From contig CAMLMF010000005.1 in NCBI GenBank assembly GCA_946480995.1, positions 1 to 20,696 on the forward strand: a stretch of DNA of 20,696 nt. The letters are read 5' to 3'. The position numbers and the translations under genes were made by a program. Numbering within the stretch: position 1 is the first letter of the stretch; every line of letters begins with the position of its first letter. The notes below the pieces were generated by a model. It saw nothing but the letters and a program-made list of their open reading frames with translations. It was not told the DNA's origin and ran no database searches. Shown one piece after another: positions 1 to 7,648 of the stretch. Source of the DNA: an uncultured Bdellovibrio sp. (GTDB lineage Bacteria > Bdellovibrionota > Bdellovibrionia > Bdellovibrionales > Bdellovibrionaceae).

Positions 1-1783
1 CGATTTTGTCACGCAGTTCATCTTCAGCCAATTGCACCTTTTTTTGGTTCAAGGCTTGTGCGGACTCGCCGACTTGATCGCGACTCATCAATACTTCAAA
101 AGAATACCCAGCACCCCAGTACGAATCAATAAATCCTTGCAGTTTTTTACGCACCTGACTGTCTGACATTTGCTCTTTTAAAAAGGCCAATTTAGGTGAA
201 ACACCCAAGCTTAAAAGCTTTCCTTCTTCTTTCGCAAACAGCAGATTTTCAATTTTGGCAGCAAACAGGGCGTCGTCTTGGCGAACCAATTCGACAAAAT
301 GCAACCATCGCTCTGTCGCGTTGGCTCCGGTCGCAATTTGTGGTTTCACCGGTTCAACGGGAGCCGCCGTCGCTGCAGGGGCAGCTTTGCCGGCCGAGGC
401 CGCTTGTGCTGCCAACGAAGCCACAGAAGGCTGACCCTGGGACGTTGAAACAGAAACTTTGGAGGCTGAAGCGGAAGCCTGCTTAGTAACCCCCTGCGAA
501 GGAGTCTGTTTTTCCAAAGCCGCCTTCATCGCCGCCAATCCGGACGGAGTATCGCTGACTTTTTGTGATTCTTGCAGACGCTGATGCCCGGGAGCTTGAG
601 GAACTACGGGCGGCGTATAGTGCGGCCTGGCCCCACCTGCGCTGTGAGAATTGGGGATGCCATTTTGCAATAACGTTTTTAAATCCACCAACTTCGGCGC
701 AGAAGCCATTCTTAACAAAGTAACTTCTAAAACAATGCGCGGATCTTGCGCGCGCGGGATATCGCCAGCACCTTTAAGGGCCATGTCGAAAAGCATGTGA
801 ATGTCTTCTTCCGACATTCTTTGCGCCATATCGCCCAGCAATTGCAATTCAGAATCTGGCATATCAAGAATTTGCACAGCTTGCGCTTCAGAAACTTTCA
901 CCAATAAAAGATTGCGGATCATTTCCAGCAAATCTTGCGCATACAAGTGTGGCTCAAAACCCGCTGAAGAGATTTTTTCAATCACCTTCATAATCGCGTG
1001 TGAATTGCGATCGATAAGTCCATTTAAAGCTTCAAAAATAAGAGCCCGATCCGTGAGCCCCAGAATTTCTACGATACTTGTGCGAGTCAAAGGCCCGTTG
1101 GCAAAGGTGATCACCTGATCCAACAAACTTTGCGAATCACGCATCGATCCATCACCTTGACGAGCAATCACCCACAGAGCGTCTTCTTCAGCTTGCACGC
1201 CTTCGCGCTCACAGATCACTTTCAAATGATCGGTGATTTGACGGGTCGGGATGCGACGGAAATCAAAACGTTGGCAACGTGATAAAATAGTTTGAGGAAT
1301 CTTATGAACCTCAGTCGTTGCCATAATGAAAATCACATGGGGAGGTGGTTCCTCTAACGTTTTTAACAACGCATTAAAGGCACTCGTTGAAAGCATGTGA
1401 ACTTCGTCGATGATATAGATTTTGTATTTACCACTGGAAGGCATGAAGGCCACAGTGTCGCGCAGTTCACGAATGGCATCGACGCCATTGTTCGAAGCTC
1501 CATCGATTTCGATCACATCAACGCTAGAACCACCGGCGATTTCTTGGCACGAAGAACACTCGTTACAAGGGACAAAGCCCTTGGCATTCGGACAACGTAA
1601 AGCTTTGGCTAAGATACGCGCCGAAGAAGTTTTCCCGGTACCGCGTGGGCCCGTGAATAAAAGTGCATGGGGAAGTCGTTGATTGTTAAGAGCATTGGTC
1701 AGGGTTTGGGTAATATGATTTTGCCCGACAACGTCAGTGAAAGATTGTGGACGCCATTTGCGAGCAATCACCTGATAAGACAA
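1..1783 (-). CDS. dnaX: DNA polymerase III subunit gamma/tau (partial, 3' end beyond window)
   Basis: Clamp-loader ATPase that places the beta clamp on primed DNA. The frame is open for 594 codons and runs off the left edge. Visible motifs: the N-terminus MSYQVIARKWRPQSF, closely matching known DnaX; Walker A GPRGTGKTS (about residues 45-53); zinc-module cysteines at 64, 73, 76 and 79; Walker B IIDEVH (about 124-129); sensor-1 ATT (about 155-157); and the SRC motif (168-170). A long Ala/Pro/Gln/Ser-rich linker (about 370-490) precedes the tau-like C-terminal domain. The start is a TTG at 1783-1781: it gives the family N-terminus, has GAGGGG seven bases upstream (1791-1796), and no in-frame ATG or GTG lies between that site and it. 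It sits just downstream of the SRP RNA gene, an arrangement also known in Bacillus subtilis. An A AAA AAG heptamer lies near the 3' end (38-44; see findings). Confidence 0.96.
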   Translation of the reverse strand, partial: MSYQVIARKWRPQSFTDVVGQNHITQTLTNALNNQRLPHALLFTGPRGTGKTSSARILAKALRCPNAKGFVPCNECSSCQEIAGGSSVDVIEIDGASNNGVDAIRELRDTVAFMPSSGKYKIYIIDEVHMLSTSAFNALLKTLEEPPPHVIFIMATTEVHKIPQTILSRCQRFDFRRIPTRQITDHLKVICEREGVQAEEDALWVIARQGDGSMRDSQSLLDQVITFANGPLTRTSIVEILGLTDRALIFEALNGLIDRNSHAIMKVIEKISSAGFEPHLYAQDLLEMIRNLLLVKVSEAQAVQILDMPDSELQLLGDMAQRMSEEDIHMLFDMALKGAGDIPRAQDPRIVLEVTLLRMASAPKLVDLKTLLQNGIPNSHSAGGARPHYTPPVVPQAPGHQRLQESQKVSDTPSGLAAMKAALEKQTPSQGVTKQASASASKVSVSTSQGQPSVASLAAQAASAGKAAPAATAAPVEPVKPQIATGANATERWLHFVELVRQDDALFAAKIENLLFAKEEGKLLSLGVSPKLAFLKEQMSDSQVRKKLQGFIDSYWGAGYSFEVLMSRDQVGESAQALNQKKVQLAEDELRDKI

Positions 1784-1819
1784 AATCGAACCCCTCAGAA
1801 CTGCGGAAAAAACAAAAGT

Positions 1820-1916
1820 GGCCGGGCACCCCCATATCACATAGTCCCTCGAGTGCCGTTGCTTCCTTCCGGACCTAGCGGAGTTCGTCAAGAAAGCTAT
1901 TGTATGGGACCCGGCC
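1820..1916 (-). ncRNA. ffs: Signal recognition particle 4.5S RNA (small bacterial type)
   Basis: On the minus strand the core AGGTCCGGAAGGAAGCA is present (about 1861-1877 region). This is the hallmark of the SRP RNA apical domain, with its GGAA tetraloop and the Ffh-binding internal loop. The ends pair: GGCCGGG at the 5' end with CCCGGCC at the 3' end, and next to them CCCATA with TATGGG, giving a rod of about 97 nt. The exact ends are estimated from this pairing. A T-rich tract (1807-1817, TTTTGTTTTTT on the minus strand) directly follows the closing stem and probably ends the transcript, 24 bases before the dnaX start. The RNA works with Ffh and FtsY in co-translational membrane targeting. 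Confidence 0.95.
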
Positions 1917-2103
1917 AGGGGCAGGTGTATCCCATGCCCCCCTGCATTTCATTCGATAACTCACCGCAGAACGAAAAGGTTCCTGACTCATTTTTTCGCC
2001 TACGCTGCGTCATATCTCAAACTGTTTCAGGAGGCCCTGGAACACCCCTTTCCAGTTTCTTAAGCCAAGGATCTGTAGGATACTTTTTCGCAGAGGAGAA
2101 CTT
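1917..2103. other. Intergenic region between ffs (minus) and the secreted-protein gene (plus)
   Basis: This 187-bp divergent spacer holds no convincing gene. It must carry the ffs promoter, but I could not assign a good -35/-10 pair. Immediately upstream of ffs is an inverted repeat, GGGGCA/TGCCCC, with 11 bases between the arms (1919-1941), containing GATACA on the minus strand as a possible weak -10. Toward the plus gene, TTTCTT and GATACT separated by 17 bases (about 2058-2086) are a weak promoter candidate. Confidence 0.4.
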
Positions 2104-2472
2104 ATGAAAAAGTTTTTGGTTTTAGTCTTAGCTTTACCATTCATGGCCCTTGCGCAATCTGTGGGAGTTAAAGACATTCCGGCAAGCGAAGACACGACAA
2201 TTGAGATTAAAAAAGGCAAAAAAGCCTCTGACAGAGAATTTGAAATCGTCACCGAGGAAGAAGACATCGAAGGTGATGCGGCTCCGTTGTTAAAAGACGC
2301 GCGCGCCAACTGGAAAAAAGCTTGTTCTGATTGGAAAAAAGAAACTCGTGAAAACCAAAAAGACAGCCAAGTTTTATCTGTGAACTGCGGCAAAATGGAA
2401 TGCGCTACAGTTTCGATGGAATCAACTTGCCAATCTAAAGGTAAATACAAAATCAAAGTTCAGGTGAAATAG
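2104..2472 (+). CDS. Small secreted protein, unknown family
   Basis: I do not recognise this 122-aa protein. It has a classical signal peptide (MKK, a hydrophobic stretch, then an ALA cleavage site near residue 17), so the mature product of about 105 residues is probably periplasmic or exported. The mature part is highly charged: an acidic stretch (TEEEDIEGD) in the middle, a Lys/Trp-rich segment (WKKACSDWKKE), and four cysteines in its C-terminal half that could form two disulfides. The start is fixed by AGAGGAG five bases before ATG and by the signal peptide. It is monocistronic: the upstream neighbour is divergent and a terminator hairpin follows the stop. A long opposite-strand frame here (2010-2456) is a shadow. 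Confidence 0.85.
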   Translation: MKKFLVLVLALPFMALAQSVGVKDIPASEDTTIEIKKGKKASDREFEIVTEEEDIEGDAAPLLKDARANWKKACSDWKKETRENQKDSQVLSVNCGKMECATVSMESTCQSKGKYKIKVQVK

Positions 2473-2481
2473 TTTCTCACC

Positions 2482-2509
2482 AAAAGCCCTGGGACATCTT
2501 AGGGCTTTT
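2482..2509. terminator. Bidirectional rho-independent terminator
   Basis: Perfect 9-bp stem AAAAGCCCT / AGGGCTTTT with a 10-base loop and T tracts in both directions. It lies between convergent genes and overlaps the last codons of the minus-strand regulator. Confidence 0.88.
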
Positions 2510-3554
2510 TTGCTTCTGCGACTTCGGTCAAAGCGACATCGCTAATGGCGATTGCACGCACGATATTTTTGTCTCCGGCATCTTCACCAACGATAGCCTT
2601 AATTTGTGCAAGATAGTGATAGTGAGCCTCGCGCAATTTTTTCTCCGCTTTTTCGCTGATGCAAAAAACAACAAATGGAAACAAATGATGTGTTTGCTGT
2701 GGCTGCAGTTTTTCTAAAGTCTGCAGAGCAAATCGATACCAATATTTGCGCAGGCGTAAAGAACCATCAAACGAGCCACGTGTATCAACATTGCGGATTT
2801 TTACTTTGGCAACGGACTTTGTGTCTTCGATTAAACCAAGCTGCGCCATGCGCTTCAAAAGGCTCTCGATGTGTCCTTCGTCGGTATGAAAGGTTTGCGC
2901 CATGGCCCTGACAAATTCTTTTTTATTTTCAAAACAAGAGCTTTCTAAAAAAGCAGTGATGCCGGCAAGCATCGGTTCGGCATAATAAAACTCTTTAAGT
3001 TTTTGAATATGATTTTCGTACTTCTCTAAGCTTTGAAAGTGGTAAGTCCCCGCGACTTCGCGAACAAAAGTTAAAAGCAGTTGATTCGGAAACTCGATAA
3101 GCTGAAGAATGTGGTGTAACTGAGGCGACGTGGTTTCCTTCATCCACTTGGTCAAGACAGACCTTGAAAATCCCGTGACTTGGACCGCGTCCTTCATCGT
3201 TAAGTTGCCGACGAAGTATTCGACTAAAAGCGCACCCTTCAAAGATTTTTCCTTGTAACCAAAATGCACTTGGAAAATTTTTAACAGATCGACGTTTTGC
3301 ACGCGGCAGACTTCGACGAAGTCGGACCAATCAATGTGCCTAAGTCCTTTTTCCCAGCGATAAACCTGATTCCCAGTAAAGCCGAGCTTCTTATTTAGAT
3401 ACGCTTGAGATTTAGATCCACGCAAAGACCGCAAGATTTCTTGGGCCAGCTCTTTGAAGTTTAATTCTGCATGCATACGGTATTGTAGGGGGAGGCTGCC
3501 AGAACCCACAATCTGCTTTTTCAGCACATCCATGGGCCGGAATGGTAGAGGCAT
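2499..3554 (-). CDS. TIGR02147/DUF4423-like regulatory protein
   Basis: A 351-aa protein with an N-terminal Xre-like helix-turn-helix (about residues 48-85, LNKKLGFTGNQVYRWEKG) and a second helical segment that looks like another HTH (about 117-150, MKDAVQVTGFSRSVLTKWMK). The C-terminal half (about 190-270) resembles the DUF4423/TIGR02147 region of Bdellovibrio regulators, with the order AEPMLAGITAFLE...VRAMAQTFHTDE...SLLKRMAQLGLIE. The assignment rests on this look and is moderate. Probable role: DNA-binding transcription regulator. Start: ATG at 3554 is preferred because GAGG lies ten bases upstream; the in-frame TTG at 3563 is only one base from that site, and the later ATG (3476) has no ribosome site. 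It is divergent from the secreted protein at 3644. Confidence 0.8.
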   Translation of the reverse strand: MPLPFRPMDVLKKQIVGSGSLPLQYRMHAELNFKELAQEILRSLRGSKSQAYLNKKLGFTGNQVYRWEKGLRHIDWSDFVEVCRVQNVDLLKIFQVHFGYKEKSLKGALLVEYFVGNLTMKDAVQVTGFSRSVLTKWMKETTSPQLHHILQLIEFPNQLLLTFVREVAGTYHFQSLEKYENHIQKLKEFYYAEPMLAGITAFLESSCFENKKEFVRAMAQTFHTDEGHIESLLKRMAQLGLIEDTKSVAKVKIRNVDTRGSFDGSLRLRKYWYRFALQTLEKLQPQQTHHLFPFVVFCISEKAEKKLREAHYHYLAQIKAIVGEDAGDKNIVRAIAISDVALTEVAEAKKP

Positions 3555-3643
3555 TTTGTTCAAGCCTCTTGCTCTGAATAATGCAATGCGCTATTTTGCG
3601 ATCCGAACAAAAACAAACCCTGTTTATATTTAAGGAGTTCCGA

Positions 3644-4024
3644 ATGAAAACCCTCACTTCACTTGTTCTTGTACTTATGGTTCCAGCTCTTAGCCACGCG
3701 CTAACCCCACGAAATCATTGTGGTAAAGGTTCTAAAATTGTTGTGTCTTACGGTTGTGCGGATGCCGAAACTGGTGGCAGTCGCTCTTTGGGCGCATTTG
3801 CAGTTTGCTCGAAAAAAGAGAATGGCCAAACTGTCGGATTCACTTCTCTTTTAGATGACAACGTTGTCGCTTATGGCGGCGGAATTTCTCACGGTACTGT
3901 GACGTTGACTGCAAAAACTTTAACAATTGATAACGGCAAAGACGAAGCCGACGTTCTTGATTTAAAGACGGGGTTGGCGACGATCCAGGGCGAAGAAATG
4001 GAATGCACGCCTTCAGCGAAGTAA
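3644..4024 (+). CDS. Small secreted cysteine-containing protein, unknown family
   Basis: A 126-aa protein of no family I recognise. It begins with a signal peptide (MKTLTSLVLVLMVPALSHA, probable cleavage after SHA) and the mature part is about 107 residues with four cysteines (in NHC, YGC, AVC and MEC), enough for two disulfide bonds, plus a Gly-rich beta-like middle (VVAYGGGISHGTVTLTAKTLTID). A periplasmic or secreted beta-rich fold is the likely reading. The frame is open upstream to 3581, but the start at 3644 is decided by TAAGGAG (SD) six bases ahead and by the signal peptide. It stands alone, divergent from the regulator at 3554 and followed by a strong terminator. Confidence 0.85.
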   Translation: MKTLTSLVLVLMVPALSHALTPRNHCGKGSKIVVSYGCADAETGGSRSLGAFAVCSKKENGQTVGFTSLLDDNVVAYGGGISHGTVTLTAKTLTIDNGKDEADVLDLKTGLATIQGEEMECTPSAK

Positions 4025-4031
4025 TAGTTCC

Positions 4032-4067
4032 AAAAAAAAAGCCCCGGGTTTCCCCAGGGCTTTTTTT
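4032..4067. terminator. Bidirectional rho-independent terminator
   Basis: A-tract, GC-rich stem (GCCC / GGGC with an inner CGGG/CCC helix around TTT) and T7 on the other side, between the convergent secreted-protein gene and icd. Works for either strand. Confidence 0.88.
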
Positions 4068-4093
4068 ATTTAAGCTTTATGTAAAACTCAAAA

Positions 4094-5320
4094 TTACATT
4101 GAAAGAGCTTTTTTAAGATTCTCATCCAATTTAGCCAAGAACGGCTCTGTGTTCATGAATTTATCTGCTGGCACTTTGTCGCCATAGATACAAACCGCAA
4201 GGTCTTTAGTCATAAAGCCCGCTTCAACAGTTTCCACACACACTTTTTCAAGAGTTTGCGCGAACTTCACAAGGTCTTTATTACCATCCAAGTTTCCACG
4301 ATGCTCAAGACCACGCGTCCAAGCAAAGATAGAAGCGATCGGATTTGTAGAAGTTGATTTACCTTGTTGATGCTGACGATAGTGACGAGTCACAGTTCCG
4401 TGCGCAGCTTCAGCTTCCATTGTTTTTCCGTCTGGAGTAATCAAAACAGAAGTCATAAGGCCCAATGAACCGAAACCTTGTGCAACAGTGTCTGATTGAA
4501 CGTCGCCATCGTAGTTCTTACAAGCCCATACGAAGTTACCGTTCCATTTCAAAGCAGAAGCAACCATGTCGTCGATCAAACGATGTTCATAAGTGATGCC
4601 AGCAGCATCAAACTTTGCTTTGAATTCCTTTTGATAGATTTCTTCGAAGATGTCTTTGAAGCGACCATCGTATTTTTTCAAGATTGTATTTTTCGTAGAA
4701 AGATACAAAGGCCATTTTTTCGTCAATGCTTGGTTAAAGCATGAACGAGCAAAACCACTGATAGACTCATCCGTGTTGTACATTGCCATCGCAACGCCAT
4801 CACCTTTGAAGTTGTAAACTTCGTGTTGGATTTTTTTGCCGTCTTCACCTTCGAAAGTGATCGTCAATTTGCCTTTACCTTTGGTCACGAAATCTGTCGC
4901 GCGGTATTGGTCACCGAATGCGTGACGGCCGATACAGATTGGTGCTGTCCAGTTGGGAACCAAGCGAGGCACGTTTTTGCAGATGATCGGTTCACGGAAA
5001 ACAGTGCCATCCAAGATATTACGGATAGTGCCGTTTGGTGACTTCCACATTTGTTTAAGTTTAAATTCTTCAACGCGAGCTTCGTCCGGAGTAATCGTCG
5101 CGCATTTGATACCGACGTTGTACTTTTTGATCGCTTCAGCAGCGTCAACAGTCACTTGGTCGTTGGTAGCATCGCGATGCTCCATGCCCAAGTCGAAGTA
5201 CTTAATGTCGATATCTAGGTATGGAAGGATCAATTTTTCTTTGATGAATTTCCAGATAATGCGGGTCATTTCGTCGCCGTCGAGTTCAACAACGGGATTT
5301 GCAACTTTGATTTTGTTCAT
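4094..5320 (-). CDS. icd: NADP-dependent isocitrate dehydrogenase, eukaryote-type dimeric form
   Basis: TCA-cycle enzyme that oxidises and decarboxylates isocitrate to 2-oxoglutarate with NADP+. The 408-aa product matches the homodimeric subfamily that includes animal IDH1/2, not the E. coli type: [11 protein letters not shown] near the N-terminus, the substrate loop KSPNGTIRN (93-101, with S94, N96, R100), R109 and R132 of the anion site, the metal-binding region around [10 protein letters not shown] and YDGDVQSD, and GTVTRHYR, whose Arg-His pair is associated with NADP preference in this group. All key residues seen are intact. The frame extends upstream to 5386, but ATG 5320 has AAGGA six bases ahead and gives the family N-terminus; the extension covers the promoter. 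Transcribed alone, with terminators on both sides. Confidence 0.96.
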   Translation of the reverse strand: MNKIKVANPVVELDGDEMTRIIWKFIKEKLILPYLDIDIKYFDLGMEHRDATNDQVTVDAAEAIKKYNVGIKCATITPDEARVEEFKLKQMWKSPNGTIRNILDGTVFREPIICKNVPRLVPNWTAPICIGRHAFGDQYRATDFVTKGKGKLTITFEGEDGKKIQHEVYNFKGDGVAMAMYNTDESISGFARSCFNQALTKKWPLYLSTKNTILKKYDGRFKDIFEEIYQKEFKAKFDAAGITYEHRLIDDMVASALKWNGNFVWACKNYDGDVQSDTVAQGFGSLGLMTSVLITPDGKTMEAEAAHGTVTRHYRQHQQGKSTSTNPIASIFAWTRGLEHRGNLDGNKDLVKFAQTLEKVCVETVEAGFMTKDLAVCIYGDKVPADKFMNTEPFLAKLDENLKKALSM

Positions 5321-5357
5321 AGCCGGTCCTTTTGGATTGGGATTGTAAAGCCTTGAA

Positions 5358-5386
5358 AATATAGAATGAACGGCGAATTCTTTCAA
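5358..5386 (-). promoter_or_regulatory. sigma70-type promoter of icd
   Basis: On the minus strand TTGAAA (-35, 5381-5386) and TATATT (-10, 5358-5363) are separated by exactly 17 bases. Transcription would begin about 30 bases before the icd ATG. This is the best promoter match in the window. Confidence 0.8.
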
Positions 5387-5470
5387 AGAAAATCAGGTCG
5401 TTCCGGCATGCTTCATCCGCCAAAATCCACGATGACAAGGGCAGTCACGGGTGGGGGAGGGCTGAGAAAT

Positions 5471-5500
5471 AAAAAAAGCCCCCAAAGTTTGAGGGCTTTT
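5471..5500 (-). terminator. Rho-independent terminator of the lipoprotein pair
   Basis: On the minus strand AAAAGCCCTCAAA pairs with the TTTGGGGGCTTTT side and is followed by a run of seven T's. It lies about 30 bases after the stop of the lipoprotein gene ending at 5531. Confidence 0.85.
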
Positions 5501-5530
5501 CGTAAAAAAGCTTATGATAGTGTGGATGCT

Positions 5531-6073
5531 CTATCGAGGTGCGAAGATGATGGTACCTTGACCCGGTACTGAGAACTCTAGGCAAGAACCGTTCATAGCA
5601 TAGTTCATCTGTGTTTGTTCAACAGAAACAGTGCAATCCAAAGCGCCGCCATCAAGTTGCAATCTTTCTGTTCTTTCCGCACGGCTAAGAATTTCTAGAA
5701 CACCGTTGCCGTATCTAGCAGGAGCAACCACTGTTGCTGTCACACTAGCATTGTTGTATGTGCACGTGTTTGAAAGTTGAACCTGATTGTTACGCACGGT
5801 CAAAGTTGTCGTTAGCTGAAAACCGTTGTCGTATTGAGTGGTGAACCAAGTGCCTTCAATACTCGTTCTTGCTGGAAACACATTGCATGACGGAGGTGGG
5901 TTGCCTGGTTTCAAGTTTCCGACGTTGCCAGGCTGATTGTTGCCATTTTGCCCATTATTCGTGTCGCCGTCACCAGTCGTGACACCCGGTCCGCCGCCTT
6001 TTTTATTAGAACTAGAATCAGAAGAGCAAGCCGCCAAAGACAAAGCCATCAAACACGCGATAACTAATTTCAT
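5531..6073 (-). CDS. Lipoprotein, paralog of the adjacent upstream gene
   Basis: A 180-aa predicted lipoprotein of unknown function. The N-terminus (MKLVIACLMALSLAACSSD) is a lipoprotein signal with lipobox LAAC, so the mature protein is lipid-anchored at Cys20. A low-complexity Gly/Asn/Pro linker (about residues 25-65) leads to a C-terminal domain of about 115 residues containing RTSIEGTW, TTTLTVRNNQ, VLEIL and MNYAMNGSCLEF. The same landmarks occur in the same order in the neighbour at 6187-6705, so the two are tandem paralogs. Start: GGAGG six bases before ATG 6073; the longer frame from 6088 lacks a ribosome site. The gap between the two genes is 113 bases. Confidence 0.87.
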   Translation of the reverse strand: MKLVIACLMALSLAACSSDSSSNKKGGGPGVTTGDGDTNNGQNGNNQPGNVGNLKPGNPPPSCNVFPARTSIEGTWFTTQYDNGFQLTTTLTVRNNQVQLSNTCTYNNASVTATVVAPARYGNGVLEILSRAERTERLQLDGGALDCTVSVEQTQMNYAMNGSCLEFSVPGQGTIIFAPR

Positions 6074-6170
6074 GAAAATCCTCCACAAGATTATTTTATT
6101 GTTTAGGAATATAGCTTTGCCGGGCGGCAGAACCGCGTCAACCTTGAAGTGCAGAGATTTTGTTGAAGGT

Positions 6171-6187
6171 GCTCCAAAATTTGGAGC
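6171..6187. other. Perfect 8-bp inverted repeat at a gene end
   Basis: GCTCCAAAATTTGGAGC is an inverted repeat with 8-bp arms around a single base (physically 5-6 bp with a small AT loop). It begins in the stop codon of the upstream lipoprotein gene. There is no T tract on either side, so it may be a weak attenuator, mRNA 3'-end hairpin or protein site between the two paralogs. Confidence 0.45.
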
Positions 6188-6705
6188 TATTGCGGTACGA
6201 ACGCCATTTCTTCGTCCACGCCTTGCACCACAAGCGCTAAACAGTTGCCTTTGAAGTAATAATTCATACGACCTGCGTCGATCTTGGCGTCACAGTTGAT
6301 CGTGAAGACATTGCCATTGCTATCGACTTCGTTTCTTTGTTCAGATTTAGAGCCTGCTGCCAAAATTTCTAAAATACGGTCACCAGGACGAGCCGCCACA
6401 GAGACTTGTGCGACAACTGCAGGGTAACCCTGCACCACACAAGAGTTCGTCAAATCCACACCATCGGCGCGAATATTTAAAGTCGTCGTAATTTTTAAAT
6501 TCTCCTGACCTTTTCGCAAAATCCAAGCACCTTCAATAGAAGTTCTTGTTGTCGTGTTGCCGCAAACTGAATAATCCGTTTCATTTTTAAGCGAAGTTCC
6601 GCCCTTGGTTTCATCATAGTTGCTATTGCCTTTGCCTTTAAAGCTTGATGACTTAGAGCACGCTGCTAAAAGCAAAGTGAAAAAACAGGCCATAACCAAC
6701 TTCAT
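6187..6705 (-). CDS. Lipoprotein, paralog of the adjacent downstream gene
   Basis: A 172-aa predicted lipoprotein. Signal MKLVMACFFTLLLAACSKS with lipobox LAAC, then a short Ser/Gly/Asn-rich linker and a C-terminal domain sharing the ordered landmarks RTSIEGAW, TTTLNIRADG, RILEIL and MNYYFKGNCLAL with the 5531-6073 product. Function unknown; the shared RTSIEG(T/A)W start followed by beta-strand-like segments suggests a small beta-rich domain. The ATG at 6705 has GGGGGA about eight bases upstream. It is probably first in a two-gene unit ending at the 5471-5500 terminator, unless the hairpin at 6171-6187 separates the two. It is divergent from the M48 protease. Confidence 0.87.
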   Translation of the reverse strand: MKLVMACFFTLLLAACSKSSSFKGKGNSNYDETKGGTSLKNETDYSVCGNTTTRTSIEGAWILRKGQENLKITTTLNIRADGVDLTNSCVVQGYPAVVAQVSVAARPGDRILEILAAGSKSEQRNEVDSNGNVFTINCDAKIDAGRMNYYFKGNCLALVVQGVDEEMAFVPQ

Positions 6706-6812
6706 TTGAATTCCCCCAAGGAATGTATGCTTACAGACATAGGTTTCTCTATCAGCACAGGGGCCGTCAATGGCGTTTTATGTCATCCACGCATTGACCT
6801 CTTGTGTTGCGC

Positions 6813-6842
6813 TTGATTGCATTCCGGGGGAGGTCCTATTAC
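6813..6842 (+). promoter_or_regulatory. Candidate promoter of the M48 protease gene
   Basis: TTGATT (6813-6818) and TATTAC (6837-6842) are 18 bases apart. Transcription would start about 6849, only a few bases before the ATG at 6852, consistent with the lack of a correctly spaced ribosome site there. Confidence 0.4.
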
Positions 6843-6851
6843 GATAGCCGC

Positions 6852-7643
6852 ATGAAAAAACTTATATTTATTCTTTCTAGCTTTTTAGTTTCATGCGTAA
6901 CCACAACGGAGCAAGGTGCGGTCGGTGTTGAGCGTCGTCAACTTCTGCTTATTCCCAACGATCAAATCGTAGCGATGTCTGCACAAAGTTACGGACAGAC
7001 AAAAGAGGAAGCACAGAAAAAAGGGATCTTAGATAAAAATCCCCAAATGTTACAACGTCTGCAAATCATTGCTAAACGTTTAGTTGCACAAACGGGAATC
7101 TACCGCTCGGACGCTCCGGGATGGGCTTGGGAAGTTCACGTCATTACTTCACCGGAACTAAACGCCTATTGTATGCCGGGTGGTAAAATCATGTTTTACT
7201 CTGGCATCATCGAAAAATTAAACTTAACTGATAACGAAATTGCCGCGATCATGGGTCATGAAATTGCCCACGCCCTGCGTGAACACGGCCGCGAAAGAAT
7301 GTCAGAAGAATTAATCAAAAACGTCGGCATGCAAGCAATCCTGATGACCGGAAAAGTGGACGCTAAATATGCGGGTGTCGCAGATCAGTTAACAAGCCTT
7401 GTGGTGACATTGCCGCACAGTCGCGGTCAAGAATCTGAAGCCGACGACATGGGCTTAGAGCTGATGGCAAGAGCCGGCTACAATCCGCAAGAAGCCGTAA
7501 CACTATGGAAAAAAATGGCTTCTGCAAGTGGCGGCGGCAAACCTCCAGAAATTCTAAGCACACATCCCGCGGATGAAACCCGTATCAGAAACATCACTGC
7601 GTTACTGCCAAAAGTGATGCCGCTGTATAACAGCTCAAAATAA
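6852..7643 (+). CDS. M48-family zinc metalloprotease, lipoprotein
   Basis: A 263-aa secreted peptidase of the M48 family (LoiP/BepA-like single-domain type), which usually serves envelope protein quality control. The N-terminus is a lipoprotein signal with lipobox LVSC (Cys15). Active site: HEIAH (136-140) binds zinc, with E137 as catalytic base; the third ligand is E194 in ESEAD (194-198), followed by the usual [15 protein letters not shown] segment. The family's [10 protein letters not shown] motif is at about 236-246. All catalytic residues are intact. The start at 6852 is chosen from the signal peptide. The frame continues upstream to a GTG at 6804, and a GGGGGAGG at 6826-6833 is 18 bases away, too far for a normal SD, so a nearly leaderless mRNA is possible. 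It converges on the serine hydrolase with 5 bases between the stops. Confidence 0.93.
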   Translation: MKKLIFILSSFLVSCVTTTEQGAVGVERRQLLLIPNDQIVAMSAQSYGQTKEEAQKKGILDKNPQMLQRLQIIAKRLVAQTGIYRSDAPGWAWEVHVITSPELNAYCMPGGKIMFYSGIIEKLNLTDNEIAAIMGHEIAHALREHGRERMSEELIKNVGMQAILMTGKVDAKYAGVADQLTSLVVTLPHSRGQESEADDMGLELMARAGYNPQEAVTLWKKMASASGGGKPPEILSTHPADETRIRNITALLPKVMPLYNSSK

Positions 7644-7648
7644 AGCTG

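Noticed and set aside
1667..2107. 146-codon plus-strand frame across the SRP RNA
   Set aside because: It runs antisense to dnaX and ffs and has no supporting start signal.
2010..2456. A 148-codon minus-strand frame opposite the secreted-protein gene at 2104-2472
   Set aside because: It mirrors a gene with a strong SD and signal peptide, has no ribosome site, and reads as low-quality protein.
4953..5348. 131-codon plus-strand frame inside icd
   Set aside because: It is antisense to a clearly conserved enzyme; shadow of its codon pattern.
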